From Pseudarthrobacter siccitolerans (GTDB lineage: Bacteria; Actinomycetota; Actinomycetes; Actinomycetales; Micrococcaceae): a DNA stretch of 64,000 nt. Below the pieces are notes generated by a model. It saw only the letters and a program-made list of their open reading frames with translations. It had not been told where the DNA came from and did not search any database. Shown here in pieces: positions 43,941-52,423 of the stretch. Position 1 is the stretch's first letter. Each line of letters begins with the position of its first letter. A program made the position numbers and the translations under genes. The stretch is taken from assembly GCF_030823375.1 (NCBI RefSeq), contig NZ_JAUSXB010000001.1, positions 2,480,001-2,544,000 on the forward strand, in the 5' to 3' direction.

Positions 43941-43999
43941 AAGAGCCCCTCAGCTACCGATGACTTCGGGAGTCCGACGTCGGTAGCTCAGGGGCTCTT
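43941..43999. repeat. Long near-perfect inverted repeat between divergent genes
   Basis: The 20-base arms AAGAGCCCCTCAGCTACCGA (43941-43960) and TCGGTAGCTCAGGGGCTCTT (43980-43999) pair with one C-C mismatch. The 19-base loop contains a further small hairpin GACT...AGTC. It lies between gluQRS (minus) and a Lrp gene (plus), both transcribed away from it, so it is not at the 3' end of either. Confidence 0.75.
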
Positions 44000-44190
44000 G
44001 CTGTGGTTGCTTCAATGACCATGGTGTGAACAAGCGTCAATCAGCGGCAGCCTCCTTGCGGGAAGCGGTGTCCAGTTGCCGGGTGATGTGCCGGGGAACC
44101 TGTAGCCTGCGGGAATCGGCGGTAGCCTTTGCCCTTGTTGCCACAATTTCAGCAGACATCCTACAGTTAGGGCAACCAGCGGAACCTGAG

Positions 44191-44700
44191 ATGATCAGTT
44201 TGACCAATCGTGGAGCCTCCAACCGACAGGAAATGATCAGATTGCAGGAACTGGACGCCACGGACAGGCGGATCCTGAGTGCACTGGACGACGACCCCCG
44301 CGTTCCCATCATGGTGCTGGCGCAGAAGCTGGGCCTGGCCCGCGGAACAGTGCAGAGCCGGCTGGAGCGGATGACGGCGTCCGGCGCCTTGCGGCCCAAC
44401 AGCAGCAGGGTGCTTCCTGCGGCGCTCGGACGGGGGGTGGCCGCCGCGGTCAGTGCTGAGTTGGACCAGAGCCACCTCAACGAGGCCATCACTGCGCTTC
44501 GGAAGATTCCCGAGGTCCTGGAATGCCATGCACCGGCGGGCGACACCGACCTGCTGATCCGTGTGGTGGCCACCAGCCCGGACGACCTCTACCGGGTGTC
44601 AGAGGAAATCAGGCTGTGCCCGGGAATCGTCCGGACCTCCACCAGCATGTTCCTCCGCGAAGTGATCCCCTACCGGACCACCGGCCTGCTGAAGGAATAG
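44191..44700 (+). CDS. Lrp/AsnC family transcriptional regulator
   Basis: Regulator of about 169 residues. The AsnC-type helix-turn-helix begins LDATDRRILSALDDDPRVP and continues LAQKLGLARGTVQSRLERM; the C-terminal RAM ligand domain contains VLECHAPAGDTDLLIRVVATS. I start at the ATG at 44191 with GGAA upstream. An ATG at 44233 would also work and fits the family N-terminus equally well. The frame is open further upstream without support. The targets are unknown. Confidence 0.85.
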   Translation: MISLTNRGASNRQEMIRLQELDATDRRILSALDDDPRVPIMVLAQKLGLARGTVQSRLERMTASGALRPNSSRVLPAALGRGVAAAVSAELDQSHLNEAITALRKIPEVLECHAPAGDTDLLIRVVATSPDDLYRVSEEIRLCPGIVRTSTSMFLREVIPYRTTGLLKE

Positions 44701-44779
44701 CCGCGGGCGGGGAGCTCTCCCCATCGCCTCTTCGCCAGGCGGCGGTTAGGCTGGCACGGGAGTCCAAACGGGGGGAAGC

Positions 44780-46267
44780 ATGGCAGGGAATTTTTACGGT
44801 GCTGACCTAGTGCAGCTACGGCAGCTTGCCAAGGACCTTGCCGGCGGCGCTAACAGGCTGAACGCCCTGGGCCAGCAGCTCGGCAGCAGCATCAGCTCCA
44901 CTGCATGGAGGGGGCACGACGGCGAGCGCTTCCGAAGCGAGTGGACGTCCGCCCATCTGCGGTTCCTGAAGTCCGCAACGGCAGGGCTGGAAGCGGCGTC
45001 AAAGGCGCTGCTCGCCAACGCGGACGAGCAGGAGAAGGCCAGCACCCGCGGTGGCTCGGGCGGGCCCGGCGGCGGGAGCGGAGGTCAAGGCGGCGGTTCG
45101 GGTACCGCCCAGGACCTGACGGACACCCTGAACTCCATGACCCCTGACGAACGCCGGGAATACCTCCAGAGCGAAGAATTCAAACAGTGGGCGCTGGCCA
45201 ACCCTGACGCCGCCAAGGCCGCCATGGATTCTGCGGCAGACTCTGGCCTGATCACCAGGAACTCCAAGGCCTACCGGGACTTCCTCAGTTCCTACTGGAA
45301 CCAGCAGGCCATGCTGGATATGGGCATTGACCTCCAGGACTGGGACACCTCAAAGGGCACCGAATACAACTGGGAAACCACCAGGAAGGTCTACGACTTC
45401 TACGGCCAGGCCTACCTCGCCAACCCTGACCTGCAGTGGGCCGGCATGGCCAACATGATCGGGCCGTCCTTCGCCGGCGGCTTCAGGGACATGGCCATGC
45501 TCCGGGATCTCGCCCAACAGATCGCGGACAACCCCGCGTCGGACATCCCGCTCCCCGTCCTGGACCAGATCGAACAGCTCGCCGGGATGACGGACCAGGA
45601 AATCCGCTTCTACGAAACCAGCATGCTGGACATGAACAAGGAAATCTTCCTGGACCAGGCCCGCCAGCACCAGGCCTACATGGACGGCGGCCTGGCCGAG
45701 ATCAACAGGCTGCGCGACTCGGGTGCCATCGATCCCGGTACCGCGGAGGAGTGGGCAAAGATCGATTCCGGAGACCCCGGGCTTGTCCGGGAGGGCAACA
45801 CGGCCCTGCTCTACCGTGAGCAGAACGAGATCATCGCCGACGACTACGGTTCCATGCGCAACCACCCGGGCGGCGAGGCTGTGACCTACATGGTGACACT
45901 GGCCGGCGAGCCCTCCATTCCCGGCGCGAAGAGCTACGCGGAAGTGTTCCCTTTCGAGTTCAGCGTTGAGAGTCCCGGACCGGAAAACGTGCCCTTCACC
46001 AACTGGGACAACCCCACACAGTTCCGCACCGACTTCACCACGGGTTTCCCCGACGGCAACATCTCCGACGCAGACCAGCGCTGGGCGCTCATCCGGCAGG
46101 ATACGCTGCCGGCCTACCAGGACCTGCTGGCCACCGATCCTGCCCGGGCCCGGCAGGTCATCGCCTCGGACTTCGATGACCGGGTGGAACAGTACAGGCC
46201 TACCAACAACATCCCCGGGATCATGGACCGCTTCCTGGACCGCTTCGACGCGGAGGTCCACCAGTGA
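44780..46267 (+). CDS. WXG100-like N-terminal domain chimeric protein, unknown function
   Basis: Protein of 495 residues. Residues 1-90 form a helical hairpin with W43-R-G at the turn, as in WXG100/ESX substrates. A Gly/Ser/Gln-rich linker covers about 91-109. The remainder is a 385-residue helical domain with FYGQAYLANPDLQWAGMANM and MLDMNKEIFLDQARQHQ, weakly reminiscent of DUF2515/YppC-type proteins. Such architecture is usual in polymorphic toxins or ESX-exported proteins. The stop overlaps the start of a lipoprotein gene, so the two are translationally coupled. No secretion-system gene lies nearby. Confidence 0.75.
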   Translation: MAGNFYGADLVQLRQLAKDLAGGANRLNALGQQLGSSISSTAWRGHDGERFRSEWTSAHLRFLKSATAGLEAASKALLANADEQEKASTRGGSGGPGGGSGGQGGGSGTAQDLTDTLNSMTPDERREYLQSEEFKQWALANPDAAKAAMDSAADSGLITRNSKAYRDFLSSYWNQQAMLDMGIDLQDWDTSKGTEYNWETTRKVYDFYGQAYLANPDLQWAGMANMIGPSFAGGFRDMAMLRDLAQQIADNPASDIPLPVLDQIEQLAGMTDQEIRFYETSMLDMNKEIFLDQARQHQAYMDGGLAEINRLRDSGAIDPGTAEEWAKIDSGDPGLVREGNTALLYREQNEIIADDYGSMRNHPGGEAVTYMVTLAGEPSIPGAKSYAEVFPFEFSVESPGPENVPFTNWDNPTQFRTDFTTGFPDGNISDADQRWALIRQDTLPAYQDLLATDPARARQVIASDFDDRVEQYRPTNNIPGIMDRFLDRFDAEVHQ

Positions 46268-46917
46268 CTCCATTACGCGGAAACGCAACCACCCGCTTAA
46301 GGCGCCAGGCCGCCGTCGTACTCCTGGCACTCGCTGCAAGCCCCGCGTTGGCGGGATGCCAGATCAGTGGGCCAGCCGCCGAACCGACCTCTCAAGGGAG
46401 CACCGTGAACACCTCCGAATTCTCCACCCTCGACGCAGCCGGTGTGGCCGCGATCCGTGACTCCAAAACCGCACGGCTGGACATGACGTCCGGGCGGCTC
46501 AGCAAGGACGACGTCCGCGTGACGCAGGACAGCTATGGGCCCGAAATCAACACCAAGGACTCGGGCAAAATCAGCCTGATCATCGCCGCACCGTCAGGCG
46601 AAATCAGCGGGGAGACGGACCGTATCCGTTTCAACACCACGGATCAGCGCAGCGATTTCAGCGAGGTCACCTACTTCCTCACGGCGAATACGCCCAAGGA
46701 GTACTTCCAGCTCATCCGCGAGGGCGTCGACCGGTACGGCATTTCAGCCGACTCAGCCGAAGAGTGGATCAGCAGCACCCAAGCTGACCCGGGTTCGAAG
46801 AGCGATTTCTCCATCACCTCCGGCCGGTCCACCGGGCTCGACGTCAACTACGACCTGCGGTACGACGGCGGCAAGGACACCCAGGTGATCATTGTCCACA
46901 TCCGCCCGGTGAGCTAG
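46264..46917 (+). CDS. Lipoprotein coupled to the WXG100-like protein
   Basis: Lipoprotein of 217 residues with a basic N-terminus, a hydrophobic stretch and the lipobox LAGC (Cys32). The soluble part has alternating strands (KISLIIAAPSGEISGETDRIRF, VTYFLTANTPKEYFQLI) with no recognised family. The GTG start overlaps the preceding TGA (GTGA). An immunity or surface-partner role for the upstream protein is possible from context only. Confidence 0.75.
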   Translation: MTPLRGNATTRLRRQAAVVLLALAASPALAGCQISGPAAEPTSQGSTVNTSEFSTLDAAGVAAIRDSKTARLDMTSGRLSKDDVRVTQDSYGPEINTKDSGKISLIIAAPSGEISGETDRIRFNTTDQRSDFSEVTYFLTANTPKEYFQLIREGVDRYGISADSAEEWISSTQADPGSKSDFSITSGRSTGLDVNYDLRYDGGKDTQVIIVHIRPVS

Positions 46918-46937
46918 GCCGGGCTTCAGCAACGTCC

Positions 46938-47393
46938 CTAGACCGGCGGGCCGGCGTTGGACTTCAGGTTCTTCATCACCAGGGTGGACGTCAGCCGCTC
47001 CACCCCCGGCAGAGACGTGAGTTCGGCGTCGTAGAAACGCTGGTAGGCGGGCAAGTCCTCGGCGATGACCTTCAACAGGTAGTCGGGTGAGCCAAAGAGC
47101 CGTTGCGCCTCCACGACATTCGGATTCTCCGCCACCCGGTTTTCGAAGACCTCCATGGTGGCGCGGTCCACCTGGCGCAGGGTGACAAACACAATTGCCT
47201 CAAAACCCAGTCCCACGGCGGAGGGATCAATGTCCGCCCGGTAGCCCCGGATCACACCTGATTGCTCCAGGTCACGCAGCCGCCGGTGGCACGGGGCCAC
47301 CGTCAAACCGACCTTGGCGGCGAGCGCCGTGGCGGTCATCCTGCCGTCTTCTTTGAGGTGGCGCAAAATATTTCTGTCGATGTGGTCAATCAC
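46938..47393 (-). CDS. Lrp/AsnC family regulator, probable regulator of the LysE exporter
   Basis: Regulator of 151 residues: IDHIDRNILRHLKEDGRMT and LAAKVGLTVAPCHRRLRDLE form the helix-turn-helix, and RLFGSPDYLLKVIAEDLPAYQRFYD the RAM domain. It is divergent from a LysE-type exporter gene, an arrangement well known for amino-acid-sensing activators of exporters. The intergenic 105 bp should hold the binding site. Confidence 0.92.
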   Translation of the reverse strand: MIDHIDRNILRHLKEDGRMTATALAAKVGLTVAPCHRRLRDLEQSGVIRGYRADIDPSAVGLGFEAIVFVTLRQVDRATMEVFENRVAENPNVVEAQRLFGSPDYLLKVIAEDLPAYQRFYDAELTSLPGVERLTSTLVMKNLKSNAGPPV

Positions 47394-47498
47394 GCAAGAA
47401 GCTTACCGCCATACGACCGATACGGGCGAAAAAGGACAGCACTTCTGCGGCCAAAGTATCTAGGGTTTGTCCTGACGCACCATGTGGCAGGAGAAAGA

Positions 47499-48137
47499 AT
47501 GAATCCGGAGCTGTTTTTGGCCTTTGTGCTGGTGGCGGCCGCCTTGGCATGCACCCCCGGCGTGGACTGGGCGTACTCCATTGCGGCCGGGCTCAGGCAG
47601 CGGAGTTTCGTGCCGGCCGTGGCAGGGCTTTGCGGCGGATATGTCCTGCATACGGTCCTGCTGGTGGCGGGACTGGCGGCCCTGCTCACGGGGATGCCCG
47701 GCGTCCTGGGCTGGATCACGCTGGCCGGCGCGGCGTACTTGTTGTGGCTCGGCATCAGCACGCTCCGTTCCTGGCGCGAAGCCAGCTTCACTGCCGGGGC
47801 TGGCACTGGGGGCAGCACCAGGCTCCGCACATTCCTTCAGGGCATGGGCACCAGCGGCATCAACCCCAAGGGCCTGCTCTTCTACGTGGCGCTGGTTCCC
47901 CAGTTCGTGAGCGCCGATGCGTCCCTTCCCGTGCCAGTGCAGTCGGGCCTGCTGGGGATGACGTTTGTGCTGCTCGCGGGCCTTGTGTACACCGCCGTCG
48001 CCCTGCTCTCCCGCACCCTGCTGCAGAGCCGGCCGGGAGCCGCCCGCCTGGTGACCCTTGCCAGCGGAGTGATCATGGTGGTGCTGGGTGCGGTACTGCT
48101 CGGCGAGCAGCTGCTGCCGGTTGTTACGGCGAAGTAA
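47499..48137 (+). CDS. LysE/RhtB family amino acid exporter
   Basis: Six-segment membrane exporter of 212 residues. The N-terminal FLAFVLVAAALACTPGVDWAYSIAAGLRQ with its CTPG motif and GTSGINPKGLLFYVALVPQFV are typical of the family. The ATG at 47499 follows AGGAGAAAGA. It is divergent from a Lrp-type gene that probably activates it. The substrate may be a basic or branched-chain amino acid. Confidence 0.92.
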   Translation: MNPELFLAFVLVAAALACTPGVDWAYSIAAGLRQRSFVPAVAGLCGGYVLHTVLLVAGLAALLTGMPGVLGWITLAGAAYLLWLGISTLRSWREASFTAGAGTGGSTRLRTFLQGMGTSGINPKGLLFYVALVPQFVSADASLPVPVQSGLLGMTFVLLAGLVYTAVALLSRTLLQSRPGAARLVTLASGVIMVVLGAVLLGEQLLPVVTAK

Positions 48138-48144
48138 GGCCCCT

Positions 48145-49122
48145 TTACTCGTCGCTGAGCTTCTTCCAGTCCTGTTCCCAGATCCGGCGCATCTCCTCGT
48201 CCTTGCGGATGGGTACCGGCGCGGCGATCTCCCTCTGTGGCACGGGGTCCTCCCGGCGCCGGCCCCAGTCACGCGGGTTGAGCGAGCGCCGGCTGGAGTC
48301 CAGCACCAGCAGCGCCCGGTCCGTGAGGGCGTCATTGCGCAGCGTCAGGTGGGTCTTGCGCCGGCGCAGGACCTCGGCGAGCGCCTGGTGCGCCGCCTCG
48401 TACCGGCCTTCGCGCCGCAGGGCCCGCGCCCGCACCAGCAGCAGTGCGGCGGAGAGATCGTCGGCATTGAGCAGGCCTTCGGTCCAGTCGATCACCGTCC
48501 GGCTCCGGCCCAGGGTCAGCGCCAGTGAGCAGCGCGCCAAAGCCATGGGGAGCGACGGCGGCAAGCCGGCCAGGGCGTCCAGCGCAGCTTCCGTGCGGCC
48601 CGTCTCGCGGAACGAGTGTGCCAGCGCAAGGAATACCGACTCCTCGCTGAACAGGACCGGAATCTCCACGCGCTCGGCGAGTTCGATCCGGGTGACGATC
48701 CGGGTGAGGTAGCTGGACGAATAGCGGTTCGCTTCTTCGTCGTTCCTGGTGGTGAGCCCGCGCTGCAGGAGTTCCGATGCGCGCAGGTAGCCGCCGTGCT
48801 TGTACACGAGCAGCCCGGACATGAGGTAGCAAAGTCCTGCCCAGCCGGGGTAAGTGCGGGCCAGCGTGATCAGCCGTTCGGGCTCACGGCTGGTGAAGAC
48901 GGCCTCGTGCACTGCCCTGGCCGGCTTGGGCAGCATCCGCTTGAGCCGGGGGATCTCCCCGTCCAAGGAGATCAAGGCGGGGTGGCGCCCGCCGAGCACA
49001 CCGGTGAGCAGGCCGCCCACTCCGCCGGCAAGGTCATGGACGGGTGTGCGCAACTGGGGCTCGCCGAACGGTGTGAGGTCGCGGCTGTCCCAGTAGATCG
49101 GTGCAGGGTCCCCGGCGGTCAT
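48145..49122 (-). CDS. Hypothetical protein with TPR-like helices
   Basis: Soluble protein of 325 residues. The middle and C-terminal parts contain degenerate helical pairs (ALAHSFRETGRTEAALDALAG, ARALRREGRYEAAHQALAEVLRRR) that look like tetratricopeptide repeats. The N-terminus is a short Pro-rich segment and the C-terminus is charged. There is no catalytic motif. It is convergent with lysE 8 bp away. Confidence 0.7.
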   Translation of the reverse strand: MTAGDPAPIYWDSRDLTPFGEPQLRTPVHDLAGGVGGLLTGVLGGRHPALISLDGEIPRLKRMLPKPARAVHEAVFTSREPERLITLARTYPGWAGLCYLMSGLLVYKHGGYLRASELLQRGLTTRNDEEANRYSSSYLTRIVTRIELAERVEIPVLFSEESVFLALAHSFRETGRTEAALDALAGLPPSLPMALARCSLALTLGRSRTVIDWTEGLLNADDLSAALLLVRARALRREGRYEAAHQALAEVLRRRKTHLTLRNDALTDRALLVLDSSRRSLNPRDWGRRREDPVPQREIAAPVPIRKDEEMRRIWEQDWKKLSDE

Positions 49123-49178
49123 CCCTCCATGCTAACCGGGTCTTCCGGCCCGTTGGATGCCCGCCGGGACGAAGGGTC

Positions 49179-49552
49179 TCAGCCGCGTTCCATAAACCAT
49201 TCGGTGAAGGCGGAAGCCCGGCCACCCGGGTCCAGCCGAATGACCCAGAGGTTGTCGTACGTGGGCCGGCCCCCCGAATAGGCAGTGACACCCTGGACGA
49301 AAGCGGTGCCGGCGTCCACGGCCAGCAGCTCCCAGCTGAACGTCCAGTCCCCTGGTACATCCCGGGCGGCGAGCCAGGCATCGACGATGCCGTCCTGCCC
49401 CTTCCAGGCATGCGGATCGTTGGGCCGTGTTTCGTACACAGCGTCCTCGGTAAAGAGGGCACGGATGTCCTCGGCCGGTTGTTCGTCCATGCTGCCTGAT
49501 ACTTGTCCATCCAGGCCTGCACGCGCTCCCGTGCTGAATCCCGCTCCGTCAT
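49179..49552 (-). pseudogene. SnoaL-like (NTF2 fold) protein gene with a frameshift
   Basis: The N-terminus MTERDSARERVQAWMDKYQA followed by AWTNNR is encoded in one frame from 49552. The continuation, AEDIRALFTEDAVYE through DNLWVIRLDPGGRA, is in another frame and ends at 49179. Together they give a complete SnoaL-type domain of about 124 residues. One missing G in the run read as CGGCCGAGG on the coding strand, around 49474-49478, explains the break. It is either a real single-base deletion or a sequencing error. Confidence 0.8.
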
Positions 49553-49592
49553 GCTGCCGTTCTACGCCCAGCCCCACGCGGGCGCAAGCGTT

Positions 49593-50096
49593 TCAGCCGT
49601 TCGCAGCGGCGACCCACACGCCGATCACCCAGGTGCTGGCCGCGAGGCAGGCCAGGCCGAACTCGGCGAGCATTCCCAACCCCGTTGCTTTCAGGGCGGC
49701 CCAGCTGGAGGTTGCTGCGCTTCCGAGGTTCCTGGTGCGGGCGAGTTCGCTGAGCAGCAGGCCCGCGGCGAAGCCCACGAAGAGTCCCACCACGGGGATG
49801 ATGAACATTCCCGCCACTCCGGCTACCAGCCCTGCCACGATGCTTAAGCTGGGGATAGCGTGCTCCTTCAGCTTCCGGCCCGTGAGGACAGCACTGGCGG
49901 CCATGCCTGCCACCACGAACACCATGGCAATCGCGAACACCACCCAGCCTGCGGTGCCGGCGCCGCCCCAGATGGCCCATGCCAGCAGGCTTGCGCCGAT
50001 CAGGATGCTGCCCGGAAGCACCGGGATGACTGTGCCCGCCACGCCGACAAGAATTGCCAGGCCGCACAGGATGGTCACCAAGGTTTCGGAATTCAT
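49593..50096 (-). CDS. DUF456 family membrane protein
   Basis: Membrane protein of about 167 residues with four to five hydrophobic segments and the family's glycine-rich pattern VAGTVIPVLPGSILIGASLLAW. The later VGLFVGFAAGLLLSELAR also fits. The Met at 50096 starts right before the first membrane segment; an earlier in-frame Met adds a short polar tail. Function unknown. Confidence 0.85.
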   Translation of the reverse strand: MNSETLVTILCGLAILVGVAGTVIPVLPGSILIGASLLAWAIWGGAGTAGWVVFAIAMVFVVAGMAASAVLTGRKLKEHAIPSLSIVAGLVAGVAGMFIIPVVGLFVGFAAGLLLSELARTRNLGSAATSSWAALKATGLGMLAEFGLACLAASTWVIGVWVAAANG

Positions 50097-50131
50097 GCAC
50101 CCCAGTCTATGGTTGGCGCCCACTTAACCCC

Positions 50132-50171
50132 CGACGGCGGCACCTCCCCCGCAGGAGAGGCACCGCCGTCG
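50132..50171 (-). terminator. Hairpin terminator after the malic enzyme gene
   Basis: The arms CGACGGCGG (50132-50140) and CCGCCGTCG (50163-50171), extended by CCTC/GAGG after two mismatches, lie 23 bp beyond the malic enzyme stop codon. Confidence 0.65.
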
Positions 50172-50194
50172 TACATCCGGTGAGGGAAGGGCCG

Positions 50195-51394
50195 CTACTC
50201 CGCTTCCACCGCGGCGGCGACGGCTGCGGTCACAGCGGGCGCAACACGCGGATCCAGCGGGCTCGGCACGATGTAGTCCGCCGAAAGGCCTTCCGCTGCA
50301 AGCTCCGCGATGGCGTAGGCAGCCGCGAGCTTCATCGCCGGGGTGATGCGGCGGGCACCGGCGTCAAGGGCGCCGCGGAAGATGCCCGGGAAGGCCAGCA
50401 CGTTGTTGATCTGGTTGGGGAAGTCGCTGCGGCCGGTGGCCACCACGGCGGCGTACTTCACGGCGACCTCGGGCAGGACCTCGGGGTCCGGGTTGGACAG
50501 CGCGAAGACGATGGCGTCCTGGTTCATCAGCGCGAGGTGCGCTTCGTCCAGCTTGGAGGAGGAGACGCCGATGAAGACGTCGGCTCCGGCGAGGGCTTCG
50601 GCCGGGCCGCCTTCCACGCCGCGGGGGTTGCTGCGCCCTGCGATGTCCGCCTTCTTGCTGGCAGGGTCCGCCGCAAGGTCCTTGCGGCCGGCGTTGATGA
50701 TGCCGCGGGAATCCAGCAGCACCACATCGTTAATGCCGGCGGCCAGCAGGATTTCGGCGACGGCAATGCCGGCCGCCCCTGCACCCGAGACCACCACGCG
50801 CAGGCTGTCGAGTTCGCGGCCCGTCACCTTGGCGGCGTTGGTCAGGGCAGCGAGGGCAACCACGGCGGTGCCGTGCTGGTCATCGTGCATCACCGGGCAG
50901 TCCAGCGCTTCGATGAGCTTTTCCTCGAGTTCGAAGCAGCGCGGTGCGGAGATGTCCTCGAGGTTGACGGCGCCGAAGCTGGGGCGCAGGCGGACGAGGG
51001 TTTCCACGATTTCGTCGACATCCGTGGTGTTGAGGACCAGCGGAATGGAGTCCAGGTCGCCGAAGGTCTTGAACAGGGCGGACTTGCCTTCCATCACGGG
51101 CAGCGAGGCGCTCGCTCCGATGTTGCCCAGTCCCAGGACGGCCGTGCCGTCACTGACCACTACCACCAGGCGCTCGGCCCAGGTGAGGGTGCGGGCCAGT
51201 TCAGGTTTGGCGTGGATGGCGCGGCTGACTTCGGCCACTCCCGGGGTGTAGGCGATGGACAGGTCGCGCTTGGTGGACAGCGGGACGGTGCTGGCGATGG
51301 AGAGCTTGCCGCCCTGATGGGCGTCGAAGATCTCGGCTTCGCTCAGCGCGGTGGCTGCGGAGTTGTCAGTGGCTGCAATTGCGTCAATGGACAC
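50195..51394 (-). CDS. NAD(P)-dependent malic enzyme
   Basis: Oxidatively decarboxylates malate to pyruvate. The protein has about 399 residues, the short bacterial form without a phosphotransacetylase tail. PLSTKRDLSIAYTPGVAEVSRAI, LGNIGASASLPVMEGKSALFK and MHDDQHGTAVVALAAL are the substrate and metal blocks; VVSGAGAAGIAVAEILL is the nucleotide-binding loop. I use the GTG at 51394 because AGGAG precedes it by eight bases; the frame is open for 11 more codons. A CRP-like site lies 230 bp upstream. Confidence 0.94.
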   Translation of the reverse strand: MSIDAIAATDNSAATALSEAEIFDAHQGGKLSIASTVPLSTKRDLSIAYTPGVAEVSRAIHAKPELARTLTWAERLVVVVSDGTAVLGLGNIGASASLPVMEGKSALFKTFGDLDSIPLVLNTTDVDEIVETLVRLRPSFGAVNLEDISAPRCFELEEKLIEALDCPVMHDDQHGTAVVALAALTNAAKVTGRELDSLRVVVSGAGAAGIAVAEILLAAGINDVVLLDSRGIINAGRKDLAADPASKKADIAGRSNPRGVEGGPAEALAGADVFIGVSSSKLDEAHLALMNQDAIVFALSNPDPEVLPEVAVKYAAVVATGRSDFPNQINNVLAFPGIFRGALDAGARRITPAMKLAAAYAIAELAAEGLSADYIVPSPLDPRVAPAVTAAVAAAVEAE

Positions 51395-51623
51395 GTCGTT
51401 GTCTCCTGGTGCTCGCCGTGGGCACACGGCACATGGTGCTCAGGCCCGAAAGAACCTGAGGCATTGGAAGAGGTGCGGCGGATTACCCAAGGGTGGCGGG
51501 TCCGATGGAGCTTCGGGGATACTCCCTGCTGCTCCGTTTCCATCATGCTAGCCAGCGGGAGAGGGCATCCCGGGACGATTTGACGGCGGTTGCCCGTGCT
51601 AAAACGTTTTTCCGACCACTTTC

Positions 51624-51637
51624 GTGACCCACGTCAC
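51624..51637. promoter_or_regulatory. CRP/GlxR-like site upstream of the malic enzyme gene
   Basis: GTGACCCACGTCAC fits GTGA-N6-TCAC with an extra flanking C and G. It lies in the 283-bp gap between the malic enzyme start and the TetR stop. Promoter elements for malic enzyme must also be in this gap. Confidence 0.5.
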
Positions 51638-51677
51638 GGCAATAAGCCGGATTTAATGACGTATTGGTCTAGACCGG

Positions 51678-52286
51678 TTACGCGGTCTGATGGAGTGTGT
51701 AGCTGCCCTCGGTGGCCGGAGCAAGCCGGGCGCAGGCCTTTTTGAGGTCCTCTTCGGCCTCAAAGAGGGACAGCCGCCGGTTCCTGACGGACTGGACCAG
51801 ACCAGTGACCGTCAGCAGGAGCACCCTGGCCACAATGGCGTCACCGCAGGCATTGGCCACCACCTTTTCGCCCAGCGCGTCAATGTCGCGCAGCAGGACG
51901 GTGGTGTCCCGGTCCGGAAGGTACACCCCGCGGCTCAGGCACTGCTCCACTGCCGGCTGCATGACCCGCATGTGGAAGATCTCCATCACCAGGCCGCCGA
52001 GGGCCCGGCCCCGAAACCTGGCAGCGGTGGCCCGCCCTGCAGCCTGCAGCTCGCCGAGCTGGTGCCGGTAGAGCGCCAGCATCAGGTGCGTCGGGGTGGG
52101 AAAGTAGCGGTATAGCGTGCCCAGCGGAACATCCGCCTTTGCCGCCACCTCAGTCAGGTCCACGGACTCCAGGCCCTTGCGGGCAGAACTGCCGGCAGCG
52201 TCAAGGATGCGGTAATAGCGCAGCCGCTGGCGCGGGGCTGAGGGCATGGCGGCCATGGGCGGATGATCTGGAAGGGTCTCAGGCAT
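51678..52286 (-). CDS. TetR family transcriptional regulator
   Basis: Repressor of 202 residues. The helix-turn-helix is well conserved (VDLTEVAAKADVPLGTLYRYF), and RQRLRYYRILDAAG precedes it. The C-terminal ligand domain is of the KstR-like type (RGVYLPDRDTTVLLRDID). It has no close partner gene; the MFS gene upstream on the same strand is 138 bp away. Confidence 0.9.
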   Translation of the reverse strand: MPETLPDHPPMAAMPSAPRQRLRYYRILDAAGSSARKGLESVDLTEVAAKADVPLGTLYRYFPTPTHLMLALYRHQLGELQAAGRATAARFRGRALGGLVMEIFHMRVMQPAVEQCLSRGVYLPDRDTTVLLRDIDALGEKVVANACGDAIVARVLLLTVTGLVQSVRNRRLSLFEAEEDLKKACARLAPATEGSYTLHQTA

Positions 52287-52423
52287 CTGTATTCCGGGTT
52301 GAGTTTTGACGGTGCAGCAGCCAGGAGCGTCCCCATCCCGGACCGCCTGCGATCCGGTTCAACTATACGGCACAGCCATGTAGCGCAATTAGTCAGCCGG
52401 CTTACTTCCGGCATCCTGGAAGG

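Noticed and set aside
43980..43999. tRNA-like start (GGTAGCTCAGGGG)
   Set aside because: The D-arm-like text is one arm of an inverted repeat; no acceptor, anticodon or T-arm follows.
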